Shown one piece after another: positions 27,369-36,800 of a stretch of DNA of 64,000 nt (positions are counted from its first letter, which is position 1; each line of letters opens with the position of its first letter). The notes below the pieces were generated by a model, which was given only the letters and a program-made list of their open reading frames with translations, was not told the DNA's origin and did not search any database. The DNA is from an uncultured Flavobacteriales bacterium (GTDB lineage Bacteria; Bacteroidota; Bacteroidia; Flavobacteriales; Crocinitomicaceae): NCBI GenBank assembly GCA_946480085.1, contig CAMLHZ010000002.1, forward strand, positions 487,504 through 551,503. Direction: 5' to 3'. The position numbers were made by a program, and so were the translations under genes.

Positions 27369-27398
27369 AATTTCCGAAAATCGGGATTTCGGGAAATT
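27369..27398. repeat. Imperfect palindrome in the ribD-MFS divergent gap
   Basis: AATTTCCGAAA (27369-27379) and TTTCGGGAAATT (27387-27398) form a hairpin with one bulge. Related fragments (GGGAATT-like, GGGAAATT) follow to about 27415, giving a G/A-rich repetitive patch. Role unknown. Confidence 0.5.
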
Positions 27399-27540
27399 GG
27401 GGAATTAGGGAAATTCCTGCCATCGCTTTAATATCAAGGGTTATGGCTGTTTTCTAATCGTTAATAACTCGTAATGATATATTCCGAAGCTAACACGCTC
27501 AAAAACCTTCTTTTATCTATATTTACCTCAAAATTACTAC

Positions 27541-28800
27541 ATGGAAAACAAGATTTCCTATAAACCCTTATTCTCATTACCCATTATCATCGCGGCACTT
27601 GGTTATTTTGTCGATATATACGATTTATTGCTTTTCGGGATTGTAAAAGATCCCAGTTTAGCGTATTTCAAATTTACTGCAGAAGAAACGCTTTCAACCG
27701 GAGCAATGATTCAAAATTTCCAAATGGGAGGATTGCTTTTGGGTGGAATTTTATGGGGGATGCTAGGAGATAAGAAAGGTCGACTTTCTGTTCTTTTTGG
27801 TTCAATTATCCTGTATTCATTGGCAAATATTGCTTGTGGGCTACTTCCATACATGTCTCACGACAAAGACTTTGTAACTGTTTCATACACCTCACTTCGA
27901 TTTATAGCTGGAATTGGTTTAGCAGGAGAGCTTGGTGCAGGAATTACTTTGGTTTCAGAGGTTTTACCGAAAAACTTACGTGCACTCGGGACTTCCATTG
28001 TTGCCGGATTTGGTTTGTCGGGAGCAATTGTAGCAAATCTTTCTTTTAAAGCAACAGGTGGAGATTGGTCTTTGACTTATTTAATCGGTGGTGGAATGGG
28101 GCTTTGCTTGTTACTTCTACGCGTTGGTGTTTTAGAATCAGGAATGTACAAGAACATAAAAGAAAGCGAATTGAAACGAGGAGATTTCTTTATGTTGTTT
28201 AAATCAAAAGACCGTTTGTTGCGCTATTTGCGCTGCATTGGAATTGGTTTGCCAACATGGTTTTGCATCGGAATTCTTTCTTTTTACGGGAGTGAATTCG
28301 GAGAAGTTTTGGGAATAGAAGGTAAGGTTGTAAATGGCGATTCGATTATGTGGGGTTACATCGGGATTTCCGCAGGTGATTTGTTTAGCGGATTCCTGAG
28401 CCATTGGTTGAAGTCGCGTAAAATGGCCATTTTCTGGATGATGGTCTTTACAACTATCAGCGTTGTTTGGTTGTTATTTGGCGGAATAAAAACTCCAGGA
28501 ATGTATTACTTCTTGTGCTGCTGGTTCGGATTTGGAACAGGTTACTGGGCCATGTTTGTAACAATGGGAGCAGAGCAGTTTGGGACGAATATTCGCTCAA
28601 CTGCAGCTACAACAATTCCGAATTTTGTGAGGGGCTTATTGATTCCGATGACATTAGGCACATTTGGACTAGTGGATTCCGGATTAAGTTTAGTTACTTC
28701 GGCAGCAATAGTTGGAGCGATAGCTTTTGCAATTGGAATTTACTGTACACTAAGCGTTCCTGAAACACACGGTAAAGATCTTGACTTCGTAGAAACTTAA
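27541..28800 (+). CDS. MFS transporter
   Basis: 419 aa with about twelve predicted transmembrane helices. It has the MFS loop 2-3 motif GMLGDKKGRLSVLFGS (residues about 73-88) and RFIAGIGLAGELGAG in helix 4, as in the sugar/organic-acid:H+ symporter group (MFS_1/Sugar_tr). The substrate is not determinable; the acidic helix-1 start DIYDLLLFG is seen in aromatic/organic acid transporters. It stands alone, divergent from ribD. A TATATTTA sequence about 20 bases upstream is a weak -7 candidate. Confidence 0.85.
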   Translation: MENKISYKPLFSLPIIIAALGYFVDIYDLLLFGIVKDPSLAYFKFTAEETLSTGAMIQNFQMGGLLLGGILWGMLGDKKGRLSVLFGSIILYSLANIACGLLPYMSHDKDFVTVSYTSLRFIAGIGLAGELGAGITLVSEVLPKNLRALGTSIVAGFGLSGAIVANLSFKATGGDWSLTYLIGGGMGLCLLLLRVGVLESGMYKNIKESELKRGDFFMLFKSKDRLLRYLRCIGIGLPTWFCIGILSFYGSEFGEVLGIEGKVVNGDSIMWGYIGISAGDLFSGFLSHWLKSRKMAIFWMMVFTTISVVWLLFGGIKTPGMYYFLCCWFGFGTGYWAMFVTMGAEQFGTNIRSTAATTIPNFVRGLLIPMTLGTFGLVDSGLSLVTSAAIVGAIAFAIGIYCTLSVPETHGKDLDFVET

Positions 28801-28807
28801 TTCTTAT

Positions 28808-28823
28808 CCCGAAAGCTTTCGGG
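28808..28823. repeat. Perfect 16-base palindrome CCCGAAAGCTTTCGGG
   Basis: CCCGAAAGCTTTCGGG starts 7 bases after the MFS stop. It may help transcript termination but lacks a T-tract. It is followed by an AT-rich repeat (see 28830-28897). Confidence 0.7.
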
Positions 28824-28829
28824 GCCAAA

Positions 28830-28897
28830 ATTGTAAATGTTAAAGAACAAGATAATTTAGCATTTCTACTTTAGAATTTAGCACTTTAAAATTTAGA
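28830..28897. repeat. AT-rich TTTAGAATTTAGCA-type dispersed element
   Basis: Contains TTTAGCATTTCTACTTTAG, AATTTAGCACTTT and AAAATTTAGAATT, the same vocabulary as the elements at 34864-34895 and 35752-35835. It ends immediately before the ATG at 28901 and so forms the 5' leader of the NTF2-like gene. Confidence 0.6.
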
Positions 28898-28900
28898 ATT

Positions 28901-29374
28901 ATGAAATATATTTTATTGATTTTCTTAGGATTAACTCTTTTAAGTTCAACAAATAATCCAAGCAACACAAAAGACCTTGATATTCTGGTAAACAAGTGGC
29001 ATGAAGCTGCTGCAAATGCAAAGTTGGATGACTATTTTGCTCCAACAACTGATGATTTTATCTTTTTAGGAACGGATCCGGAAGAACGTTGGGACAAAGA
29101 AACCTTTAAAGCATTCTGCAAACCATATTTTGATCAGGGAAAAGGTTGGGACTTTAAATCGACCGAAAGACATTGGGTGTTTTCCAAAGACAAGAAAATT
29201 GCATGGTTCGACGAACGACTAGATACCTGGATGGATGAGTGCAGAGGTTCCGGAATTTGTGTAAAGGAAAAAGGCAAATGGAAATTGGCTTATTACAATC
29301 TGACGGTTCTGATTGAAAATGATAAGATCAAGGAATTCATTGAGTTGCGCGCAAAACCAATTGAGAAGAAATAG
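28901..29374 (+). CDS. Secreted SnoaL/NTF2-like (DUF4440-type) protein
   Basis: 157 aa with a signal-like N-terminus (1-17). The rest matches the small NTF2-fold layout: VNKWHEAAANAKLDDYFAPTTDDFIFLGTD, then KEKGKWKLAYYNLTVLI. Family members are ligand-binding or enzymatic cone-shaped dimers; no catalytic residues can be assigned. The leader is formed by an AT-rich dispersed repeat, and a hairpin terminator with a repeated motif in its loop follows. Confidence 0.75.
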   Translation: MKYILLIFLGLTLLSSTNNPSNTKDLDILVNKWHEAAANAKLDDYFAPTTDDFIFLGTDPEERWDKETFKAFCKPYFDQGKGWDFKSTERHWVFSKDKKIAWFDERLDTWMDECRGSGICVKEKGKWKLAYYNLTVLIENDKIKEFIELRAKPIEKK

Positions 29375-29415
29375 TATAAAAAAAGATGATATCTCGGCTA
29401 CCTCGATAACCAAAA

Positions 29416-29462
29416 AAAGAGAGGAAAGCATTTCGACTACGCTCAATGACCTTCCTCTCTTT
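29416..29462 (+). terminator. Hairpin terminator carrying a dispersed motif in the loop
   Basis: The perfect 11-bp stem AAAGAGAGGAA (29416-29426) and TTCCTCTCTTT (29452-29462) encloses a 25-base loop containing TTCGACTACGCTCAATGACC. A degenerate copy (CTCGGCTACCTCGATAACC) lies at 29393-29411. The motif belongs to the repeat family also seen at 33844, 43371 and 63979. Confidence 0.65.
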
Positions 29463-29505
29463 GGGTGATGCTCGTTTCCTTTATCATTTCCCGAAACTTT
29501 TGAAA

Positions 29506-29829
29506 TTACTTTTCTACCTGAAATCTAAATGTGTAATTGAACTCCTTACCTAATACTTGAGCTGAATTCTTGAACTTCAATTGCTTCAATTGTTTTTCAA
29601 CAGCAGCTTTCATTTCTTCTGATTCCGAATCAATTGCTAAAATCTCGATTGCACCACCAGCTATCACTTTAAGTTTTACATGAACTGTTGCTTCAACTCC
29701 TTTTGCTCTTAGGGCTTCCGGGTAAGAAACTTTACGTTTTACGAGACGATCTAATACTGTTTCTCCGTTTCCCGCAAATGTTGTTGATGTTACGACTAAC
29801 ATTCCTACTAATAATACTGCTAATTTCAT
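29506..29829 (-). CDS. Small secreted TonB C-terminal-like protein
   Basis: I use ATG 29829, giving 107 aa with a clear signal peptide (MKLAVLLVGMLVVTSTTFA). The longer frame back to 29988 adds a non-signal extension. The mature protein VSYPEALRAKGVEATVHVKLKV then KAAVEKQLKQLKFKN, with a C-terminal FNYTFRFQVEK strand, fits the short TonB_C-type energy-transducer domain fold. There is no transmembrane anchor. Function unknown. A long inverted repeat lies upstream. Confidence 0.7.
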   Translation of the reverse strand: MKLAVLLVGMLVVTSTTFAGNGETVLDRLVKRKVSYPEALRAKGVEATVHVKLKVIAGGAIEILAIDSESEEMKAAVEKQLKQLKFKNSAQVLGKEFNYTFRFQVEK

Positions 29830-29917
29830 TTTGTTATTGTTAATTGGTTTTCTGTTAGACCAGCAACTGATGAATAGGTTACTGAGAGAGGTGTTAAAAA
29901 AAGCAAACGGTGTTTTT

Positions 29918-30048
29918 AAACACATAGTCACATAGAAAAAACATAGAGAAACATAGTTCTTCTTGTAAATCTTCAGTACTGATATCAATTAGCACACAAT
30001 CAAAATTAGCTAAGTGTTCTATGTGTAAAACTATGTATCTATGTGTTT
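29918..30048. repeat. Long imperfect inverted repeat (CACATAG family)
   Basis: The 39-base arms 29918-29956 and 30010-30048 pair over most of their length. Each carries repeated CATAG units (AAACACATAGTCACATAG on the left; CTATGTATCTATGTGTTT on the right). The 53-base centre has no ORF. With the yidC terminator it fills the 354-base gene-free gap 29830-30183; otherwise I see nothing there. Confidence 0.75.
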
Positions 30049-30083
30049 CAATTCAGGCAGTACTCCCAACTGTAAACAAAAAA

Positions 30084-30113
30084 AAACGCCTCCCCATTTC
30101 TGAGAAAGCGTTT
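30084..30113 (-). terminator. Terminator of yidC
   Basis: On the minus strand AAACGC and CTC pair with GAG and GCGTTT around a short loop, followed by a run of about ten T (plus-strand A run before 30087). Confidence 0.6.
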
Positions 30114-30183
30114 CCGTATGATAGTATATGTTGTCCCTCGCATTAAGCTTTGAGAAAGCTATGCTCAGTCTTCAATAACTTTG

Positions 30184-32070
30184 TTATTTCTTCTTCTTAT
30201 TCTTCGCTTGTTCCGCTTGTAAGCGTTGTGCCTCTTCCAAACGAGCCATGAATCCTGATTTTTTCTTAGGACCTTTAGCTGTAGATTTTTGGCGATTGGC
30301 AGCCATTTTTTCTTTCAATTTCTCTTCATCCACAAAGAATTTCTTAATTGCGAACATAAAGATGATTGTCATCAGCGTTGAGATAAAGTAATAGTAACTC
30401 AAACCTGAAGAGTAATTGTTAAAGAAGAAGATCATCATGAACGGGAAGAAATACATGATGAATTTCATGTTTGGCATTCCCGGTTGTGTTGGCTGAACCG
30501 TGTTTTGTGAATTCAAATATGTGTAAGCCAACGTTGTTCCAGCCATTAGTAATGTAAATAATGACATGTGATCTCCGTAGATTGGAATGTTCATCCCAAA
30601 ATCCCAGATCGAATCGTAAGATGAAAGATCTTCTGCCCAAAGGAATCCGTGCTGACGAAGTCCGAATGAAGCTGGGAAGAAACGGAATACCGCAAGTAAA
30701 ATAGGCATTTGGATTAGCATTGGTAAACAACCAGATAGAGGAGAGGCTCCTGATTCCCGCTGTAAAGCCATCATATCCATTTGTTTCTTCATCTTATCAT
30801 CAGGATTCGGGTACTTTGCGTTCAAAGCATCGATCTCTGGTTTCAAAATGCGCATTTTAGCAGATGAAACGAACATTTTCCATTGAACCGGCATCAACAC
30901 CAATTTCAGGATCAATGTCAATAATAGAATAGCGATTCCTGCTGACATCCCTAAACTAAGGAAGAAGCCAAATAAAGGCTCAACAGCGTAAAGGTTGATC
31001 CAGCGGAAAATTCCCCATCCCCAGTTCAAAATATCATCATAACCTTTATGGTAAGACTTCAATGTTTTGTAGTCGTTTGGCCCAAAGTAGAAATGGAATT
31101 TTTCAGTTGCATTTTCTGTAGAACTCAAACCTAGGTTCATGTCTGCAGTATACGTTTTAATGTGCGTATTGTACTTATCTGCAGTTTCTTTAAATCCACT
31201 GATTTTGAATTGTGTTCCTTTTTTCTTGAAAGAACTTTCAGGAGTTAGAATCGCAGAGAAGTAACTTTGTTTGAAAGCTACCCAATTAATATCTTGCTCA
31301 GCCGCTTGTTTTTCACTTGCGACTTCGCTGTTCCAATCCAAACGCTCATCAGCATTTTGGTAACAAACTGTAGAAACACGACGTTGTTCTGACAACAAAC
31401 GCTCAGTTCGTTGCATTGTCGTTCTCCAATTCATTTTTACACTGCTCGCAGGAACTTGTTTTGCTAAACCAGTAACAGAAACCGTGTAATCAACATTAAA
31501 TCCTTTGTTTACTTTGTAAGTATACTTAATGCTTCCTTCTTCCAATTTGTGCTCAAGAACAATTTTATCTTTCGATTTTGAAACAACTTGGAATTCTTTA
31601 TCACCTGTTGCGTAAGGTTTTCCTTTGTACGTGAACTCTAACTGATTAACGTTGTCGTTATCAGAGAAAAGAACCAATGGAGTGATCTTCCCATCGTTTT
31701 TAACGTAGTTATCGTAACTCTCGTAACCTTTGATAGATACACTTGAAATACTTCCTCCTTTAGTTGAAATATCTACTAACAAACGACTTGCTGAAAGTTG
31801 AACGATCTCTTTTTTGAAATTACTAACAGGAGCTTGAGTAACAGTAGAATCTTCTTTTCCGTTTGTTGCTGTTGAATCTTTAGAATCAGAAGCTTTTTTG
31901 TCAAACTTCGCTTTTGTTGTTTTTGCTTCTTTTTCCTTGTTTTTCTTATCAGCCAACCTTTGTTTCTCTTGCTCTTTCTTAATTTCTTCAGCAGACGGCT
32001 GATTGAAATAAGTAAAGCCAATAAGTACAGCTGCAATCAATGAAAGACCAATGATCGAATTTCTATCCAT
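30184..32070 (-). CDS. yidC: Membrane protein insertase YidC
   Basis: 628 aa. It inserts and folds inner-membrane proteins, alone or with SecYEG. One N-terminal transmembrane helix (about 5-21), a charged linker, a large periplasmic beta domain (about 75-345) and the conserved 60KD_IMP/Oxa1 core (about 365-570: MPVQWKMFVSSAKMRILKPEI, MALQRESGASPLSGCLPMLIQMPILLAVFRF). The Lys-rich tail (KGPKKKSG, KNKKKK) fits ribosome contact. Slightly longer than E. coli YidC. It lies 69 bases after pyrG on the same strand. Confidence 0.97.
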   Translation of the reverse strand: MDRNSIIGLSLIAAVLIGFTYFNQPSAEEIKKEQEKQRLADKKNKEKEAKTTKAKFDKKASDSKDSTATNGKEDSTVTQAPVSNFKKEIVQLSASRLLVDISTKGGSISSVSIKGYESYDNYVKNDGKITPLVLFSDNDNVNQLEFTYKGKPYATGDKEFQVVSKSKDKIVLEHKLEEGSIKYTYKVNKGFNVDYTVSVTGLAKQVPASSVKMNWRTTMQRTERLLSEQRRVSTVCYQNADERLDWNSEVASEKQAAEQDINWVAFKQSYFSAILTPESSFKKKGTQFKISGFKETADKYNTHIKTYTADMNLGLSSTENATEKFHFYFGPNDYKTLKSYHKGYDDILNWGWGIFRWINLYAVEPLFGFFLSLGMSAGIAILLLTLILKLVLMPVQWKMFVSSAKMRILKPEIDALNAKYPNPDDKMKKQMDMMALQRESGASPLSGCLPMLIQMPILLAVFRFFPASFGLRQHGFLWAEDLSSYDSIWDFGMNIPIYGDHMSLFTLLMAGTTLAYTYLNSQNTVQPTQPGMPNMKFIMYFFPFMMIFFFNNYSSGLSYYYFISTLMTIIFMFAIKKFFVDEEKLKEKMAANRQKSTAKGPKKKSGFMARLEEAQRLQAEQAKNKKKK

Positions 32071-32139
32071 TTCTAGTTATTGTTTTTATATTCTTTAATT
32101 TTTTCATTATTACCGTATTCAACAATAGACCAATCGAAA

Positions 32140-33759
<1,620 letters not shown>

Positions 33760-33781
33760 TTAAAATTGTAACTACGGGGGG

Positions 33782-33789
33782 CAAAGATA
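33782..33789 (-). promoter_or_regulatory. -7 box TATCTTTG for pyrG
   Basis: On the minus strand TATCTTTG fits TAnnTTTG, 25 bases before the ATG at 33756. No PyrR- or CTP-responsive G/C-rich leader was recognised, apart from a short GGGGGG run nearby at 33776-33781. Confidence 0.5.
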
Positions 33790-33843
33790 CAATAAACTTA
33801 CGGATGGGAAAGGACTGTTCGCCGAATTTTGAGAAAATTGTGC

Positions 33844-33924
33844 CTTCGGCTCCGCTCAGTCACCAGTTACTTCGATTTTACGTAACTGTAAGGCGAGAGA
33901 AAAGGAGACTGAGCGGAGTCGAAG
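33844..33924. repeat. Inverted repeat, GAGCGGAGTC family
   Basis: The 21-base arms at 33844-33864 and 33904-33924 match at 19 positions; their shared core is CTCCGCTCAGTC / GACTGAGCGGAG. A nested inner stem CAGTTAC (33864-33870) with GTAACTG (33882-33888) gives a stem-within-stem. It lies between pyrG and the outer-membrane gene. Confidence 0.7.
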
Positions 33925-33931
33925 TCCCTTT

Positions 33932-34837
33932 TCAATAAAGCTCCCCATCATTCAGAAACGTAGAGAAATATAAAGTCGCTGGTCGAACCAAACTTTTTTC
34001 AAACACATTATTTCCGTTGGAATCCAGTCTTGGATAGTGTGGAGTGTTACGTTTCACCGATTTCGGTAAAATGAGCAAGTCATGAGCGAAACGGTTTTGA
34101 ACCAAGTGACGCGATTGCTCGCTATCTCGTCCAATTCTAAATCCGAAGAACTGATTATGGTCTATCATTCGCTTGTATTCCCCGAAAATAATTCCATGAT
34201 TCAACTTTCCGTAAGCGAGTGGAGTAAGGTCGCGATAACCACTTGGGCATTTCTCCATAGGCGTTTTATTCCAGACAGAATTTCGTGTTTCACCAGTCCA
34301 AAGAATGATGCCAACAGAATATTTATTGATGCTATCTCTATAGCTTAAAGAAACTGCTCCGGTTCTAAAGCGATCCTTGGCTTGTCCTCCGAAAACATCA
34401 TTTTCAAAAAGCAGATCAAATTGTCGAAGACCAAGATTCCAAACTCCTGAACGCTGAGAGGTTTCAGTATTGTCGAAGTACCAGATATAAGAATAACCCA
34501 AGGAGTAGGCTGTTCTCTGTTGATGTAATGCTCCGGAATATTCGAATTGAAGCGGATTGGTTTGTTTTCCCCACATAGCAACAGCGCCTAATTCATGTCG
34601 CCATTCGCGCATAAGGTTTCGATTTCCGTAGTTGTTTCCAAAAAAACGAACTTTCGTTCCTAAATTGATTTGTGCATATTTGAAGCCTGTATAAACATTG
34701 AATCCCAGTCCAACATTACTTTGGTGACTACCGATGGTAACCAAGAGCTGAAGTTTACCTCCGAATTCAATTGGAGATTTCTGAGCCTTAATAAATGTGC
34801 TCATGAACAGAAAAAGAAGAAAGATTACTTTTTTCAC
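33932..34837 (-). CDS. Predicted outer-membrane beta-barrel protein
   Basis: 301 aa starting with GTG (VKKVIFLLFLFMSTFIKAQ), a good signal peptide. It contains many short alternating strands (FGGKLQLLVTIGSHQSNVGLGFNVYTGFKYAQINLG, YSLGYSYIWYF) and Asn/Gly turns, typical of a barrel. I do not recognise a named family. Single gene; the leader region contains an AT-rich repeat element at 34864-34895. Confidence 0.65.
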   Translation of the reverse strand: MKKVIFLLFLFMSTFIKAQKSPIEFGGKLQLLVTIGSHQSNVGLGFNVYTGFKYAQINLGTKVRFFGNNYGNRNLMREWRHELGAVAMWGKQTNPLQFEYSGALHQQRTAYSLGYSYIWYFDNTETSQRSGVWNLGLRQFDLLFENDVFGGQAKDRFRTGAVSLSYRDSINKYSVGIILWTGETRNSVWNKTPMEKCPSGYRDLTPLAYGKLNHGIIFGEYKRMIDHNQFFGFRIGRDSEQSRHLVQNRFAHDLLILPKSVKRNTPHYPRLDSNGNNVFEKSLVRPATLYFSTFLNDGELY

Positions 34838-34863
34838 GCCAACTATTCGGAGAATATCATGCC

Positions 34864-34895
34864 AAATTTTAAGTCTAAATTTTAAAATTCTAAAT
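34864..34895. repeat. AT-rich dispersed element fragment (TTAAAATTCTAAAT type)
   Basis: AAATTTTAAGTCTAAATTTT and AAAATTCTAAATGATAAAAT overlap in this stretch. The vocabulary matches one arm of the inverted repeat at 35752-35835. It looks like a half or degraded element. Confidence 0.5.
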
Positions 34896-34903
34896 GATAA
34901 AAT

Positions 34904-35734
34904 CTAATCCACTAATGTGATTCCGTTGTCGTGAATCAGAATGAGTCGCTGTCTGTAAAGATTTCCAACCACTTGCTTGAACACTTTTTTACTCCAACCT
35001 GTCATTTGCTGAATGTCTTCGGGAGAGCTTTTGTCTGTTAAATGCAAATAACCTTCATTGTCTTTGATCAGTTTCATGAATTGCTCAGCTAAACCATCAA
35101 TCTTATCGTAACCTTCTTCCTGAAGTATAACATCAACTTTACCATCTTCACGAATATTCTTCGCAAAACCAGTCAGTTTGTAGCCCATTTTAATGGTTTG
35201 ACGAATATCTGAATTAAAGATCAAGCCTTGGTATTTGTTATTGACAATCACTTTTACACCAATATCAGTTCTGTCACAAACCAGAATATCCACCTTTTCG
35301 CCTTTAGTCAATTCACCATAAGCAGATTCCAGGTGTCGGCCAATACGTGTTGTTCCAACCAAACGATTTGTTGCCTGATCTTCGTAAAGAAATATTAGGT
35401 AGTATTTTCCTTCTTCGAGCTCTTTAGGTTGTTCTCTGTAAGGAACGAACAAGTGTTTTTCAACTCCCCATTCAAGGAAAGCACCGTATTGATTGAGCTC
35501 CATGCATTTCAAAACAGCGAACTCATTAACACATAACATTGGTGTTAGCGTAGTAGCAATAACGCGATCTTCAGAATCTTTGTAGATGAAAACATTCACC
35601 ATGTCATCTTCCTGGAGTCTTGGGTCAACATATTTATTAGGAAGTAATACGTCGTATCCTTCTTCATCTTCTAAATATGCGCCAACGCTCGTAAATCTAT
35701 CGAGACGTAATTCATTCCAAGCTCCAAGTATCAT
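34904..35734 (-). CDS. CvfB-like S1-domain RNA-binding protein
   Basis: 276 aa with the CvfB/YitL pattern: an N-terminal beta-domain (LRLDRFTSVGAYLEDEEGYDVLLP), S1-like modules (about 65-130 and 150-210, for example YGAFLEWGVEKHLFVPYREQ and IGVKVIVNNKYQGLIFNSDI) and a C-terminal winged helix (about 215-276, MTGWSKKVFKQVVGNLYRQ). Family members bind RNA and influence virulence gene expression in Gram-positives; the role here is unknown. A promoter box sits only 4 bases before the ATG. Confidence 0.85.
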   Translation of the reverse strand: MILGAWNELRLDRFTSVGAYLEDEEGYDVLLPNKYVDPRLQEDDMVNVFIYKDSEDRVIATTLTPMLCVNEFAVLKCMELNQYGAFLEWGVEKHLFVPYREQPKELEEGKYYLIFLYEDQATNRLVGTTRIGRHLESAYGELTKGEKVDILVCDRTDIGVKVIVNNKYQGLIFNSDIRQTIKMGYKLTGFAKNIREDGKVDVILQEEGYDKIDGLAEQFMKLIKDNEGYLHLTDKSSPEDIQQMTGWSKKVFKQVVGNLYRQRLILIHDNGITLVD

Positions 35735-35738
35735 GAGA

Positions 35739-35746
35739 CAAAGGTA
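35739..35746 (-). promoter_or_regulatory. -7 box TACCTTTG directly before the CvfB-like start
   Basis: Minus strand: TACCTTTG, then TCTC, then ATG. A TTTG 17 bases further upstream could be the -33 element and lies inside the inverted repeat at 35752-35835. With the usual Bacteroidota geometry transcription would begin at or next to the A of ATG, giving a leaderless mRNA. Confidence 0.55.
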
Positions 35747-35751
35747 GACAA

Positions 35752-35835
35752 AATGTTAAATGTCAAAATTCTAAATGCTAAAGAGACATCATTCGCCTTA
35801 CCACCTTAGAATTTAGCATTTTGAAATTTAGAATT
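35752..35835. repeat. AT-rich inverted repeat between the CvfB-like and universal-stress genes
   Basis: The arms 35752-35783 and 35805-35835 are imperfectly complementary, both built from CTAAAT, CAAAAT and GCTAAA units. The right arm ends at the universal-stress gene stop (35834-35836), and the left arm holds the putative -33 site of the CvfB-like gene. Confidence 0.65.
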
Positions 35836-36640
35836 AGAAATAAAGGTTCCCTGCAGGTTTTGCAGCAATGATCATTACAGGTAGTTTTTCATCGTTGGTG
35901 ATCAACGACTGTGCAAATGAGTCGAATTGCGGTAATAAACTTTCAGAATGGTACGCAAGAGCTATCATATTGATATTCTTCTCCGTTACATACTGACGAA
36001 TCTTCTTAGCGTAAGACCCACCGGAAGGAAGAAGATTCACTTCACATTTCGCACCTTTTTCATCGTATTTATTACGAATCAGCAATACACGATTTTTAGT
36101 TTGTTGTGAAAGGCCTTCATCGTTATGTTTTTCACCAATAACGTGAACAGTTGCTCCAAAGATATTCGCTAAATCACCAGCCGGACTAACGATTTGCAAG
36201 CTCTCTTTCGTTAAATCAATAGGAACAACAATGTCTTTTATTTCGAGGTGTTTGGTTTCTTTCTGTACGATGATAAAAGGAATGTCACACGAGGTAATTA
36301 CTTTCATTGCAAAACTACCGGTCAATCGCTGTAGACCTTTCATTCCATGAGTACCCATTAAAATCAACTGGGCATGTTCACGGTTCGCAATTTTGGAAAT
36401 GTCAGAAAAAATATCACCTTGAGCCACCATCTTTGTCAACTCTACATTTTCAGGAACGTGTTTCTTAGAAATAATATCACTTAACTTCTGTTCAACTCCC
36501 GGAATCTTAGCTTTATTATCCACTAAATGAAGAATCATAATCTCAGTTCTAACGTGAGAACCTAAGAAAAGTGCATAATCTAAAGCTGTATTTCCAACAT
36601 CTGTAAGGTCGTGTGGGACAATGTATAAATTCCTGCTCAT
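35834..36640 (-). CDS. Universal stress protein (two UspA domains)
   Basis: I use ATG 36640 (268 aa), starting MSRNLYIVPHDLTDVGNTAL. The longer frame to 36679 adds a hydrophobic stretch unlike the family. Two tandem UspA domains: the first (1-140) has LILMGTHGMKGLQRLTGSFAMKVI, close to the ATP-binding G-x2-G-x9-G(S/T) pattern; the second (about 145-268) is more diverged. Likely a stress or energy-state protein in the cytosol. Confidence 0.88.
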   Translation of the reverse strand: MSRNLYIVPHDLTDVGNTALDYALFLGSHVRTEIMILHLVDNKAKIPGVEQKLSDIISKKHVPENVELTKMVAQGDIFSDISKIANREHAQLILMGTHGMKGLQRLTGSFAMKVITSCDIPFIIVQKETKHLEIKDIVVPIDLTKESLQIVSPAGDLANIFGATVHVIGEKHNDEGLSQQTKNRVLLIRNKYDEKGAKCEVNLLPSGGSYAKKIRQYVTEKNINMIALAYHSESLLPQFDSFAQSLITNDEKLPVMIIAAKPAGNLYF

Positions 36641-36775
36641 TGTGAAACTTTTTACCAAAATAGAAAAAAAACACGTCAACTATCCGTTGTTTTTTGAACA
36701 GTTTATTGTTCATGAATATTATTGAAGTTTTAACGAACATTAGCAGAGAAAAAATGAGCAGAATGTTTTGATGGG

Positions 36776-36783
36776 TAACTTTG
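36776..36783 (+). promoter_or_regulatory. -7 box TAACTTTG for the metallophosphoesterase
   Basis: TAACTTTG ends 17 bases before the ATG at 36801 and matches TAnnTTTG. The intergenic region is divergent from the universal stress gene. Confidence 0.5.
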
Positions 36784-36800
36784 TACAAAATAGTTGAATC

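Noticed and set aside
29830..29988. Upstream extension of the small TonB-like protein
   Set aside because: The added stretch is hydrophobic and aromatic without signal structure, whereas ATG 29829 starts a clean signal peptide.
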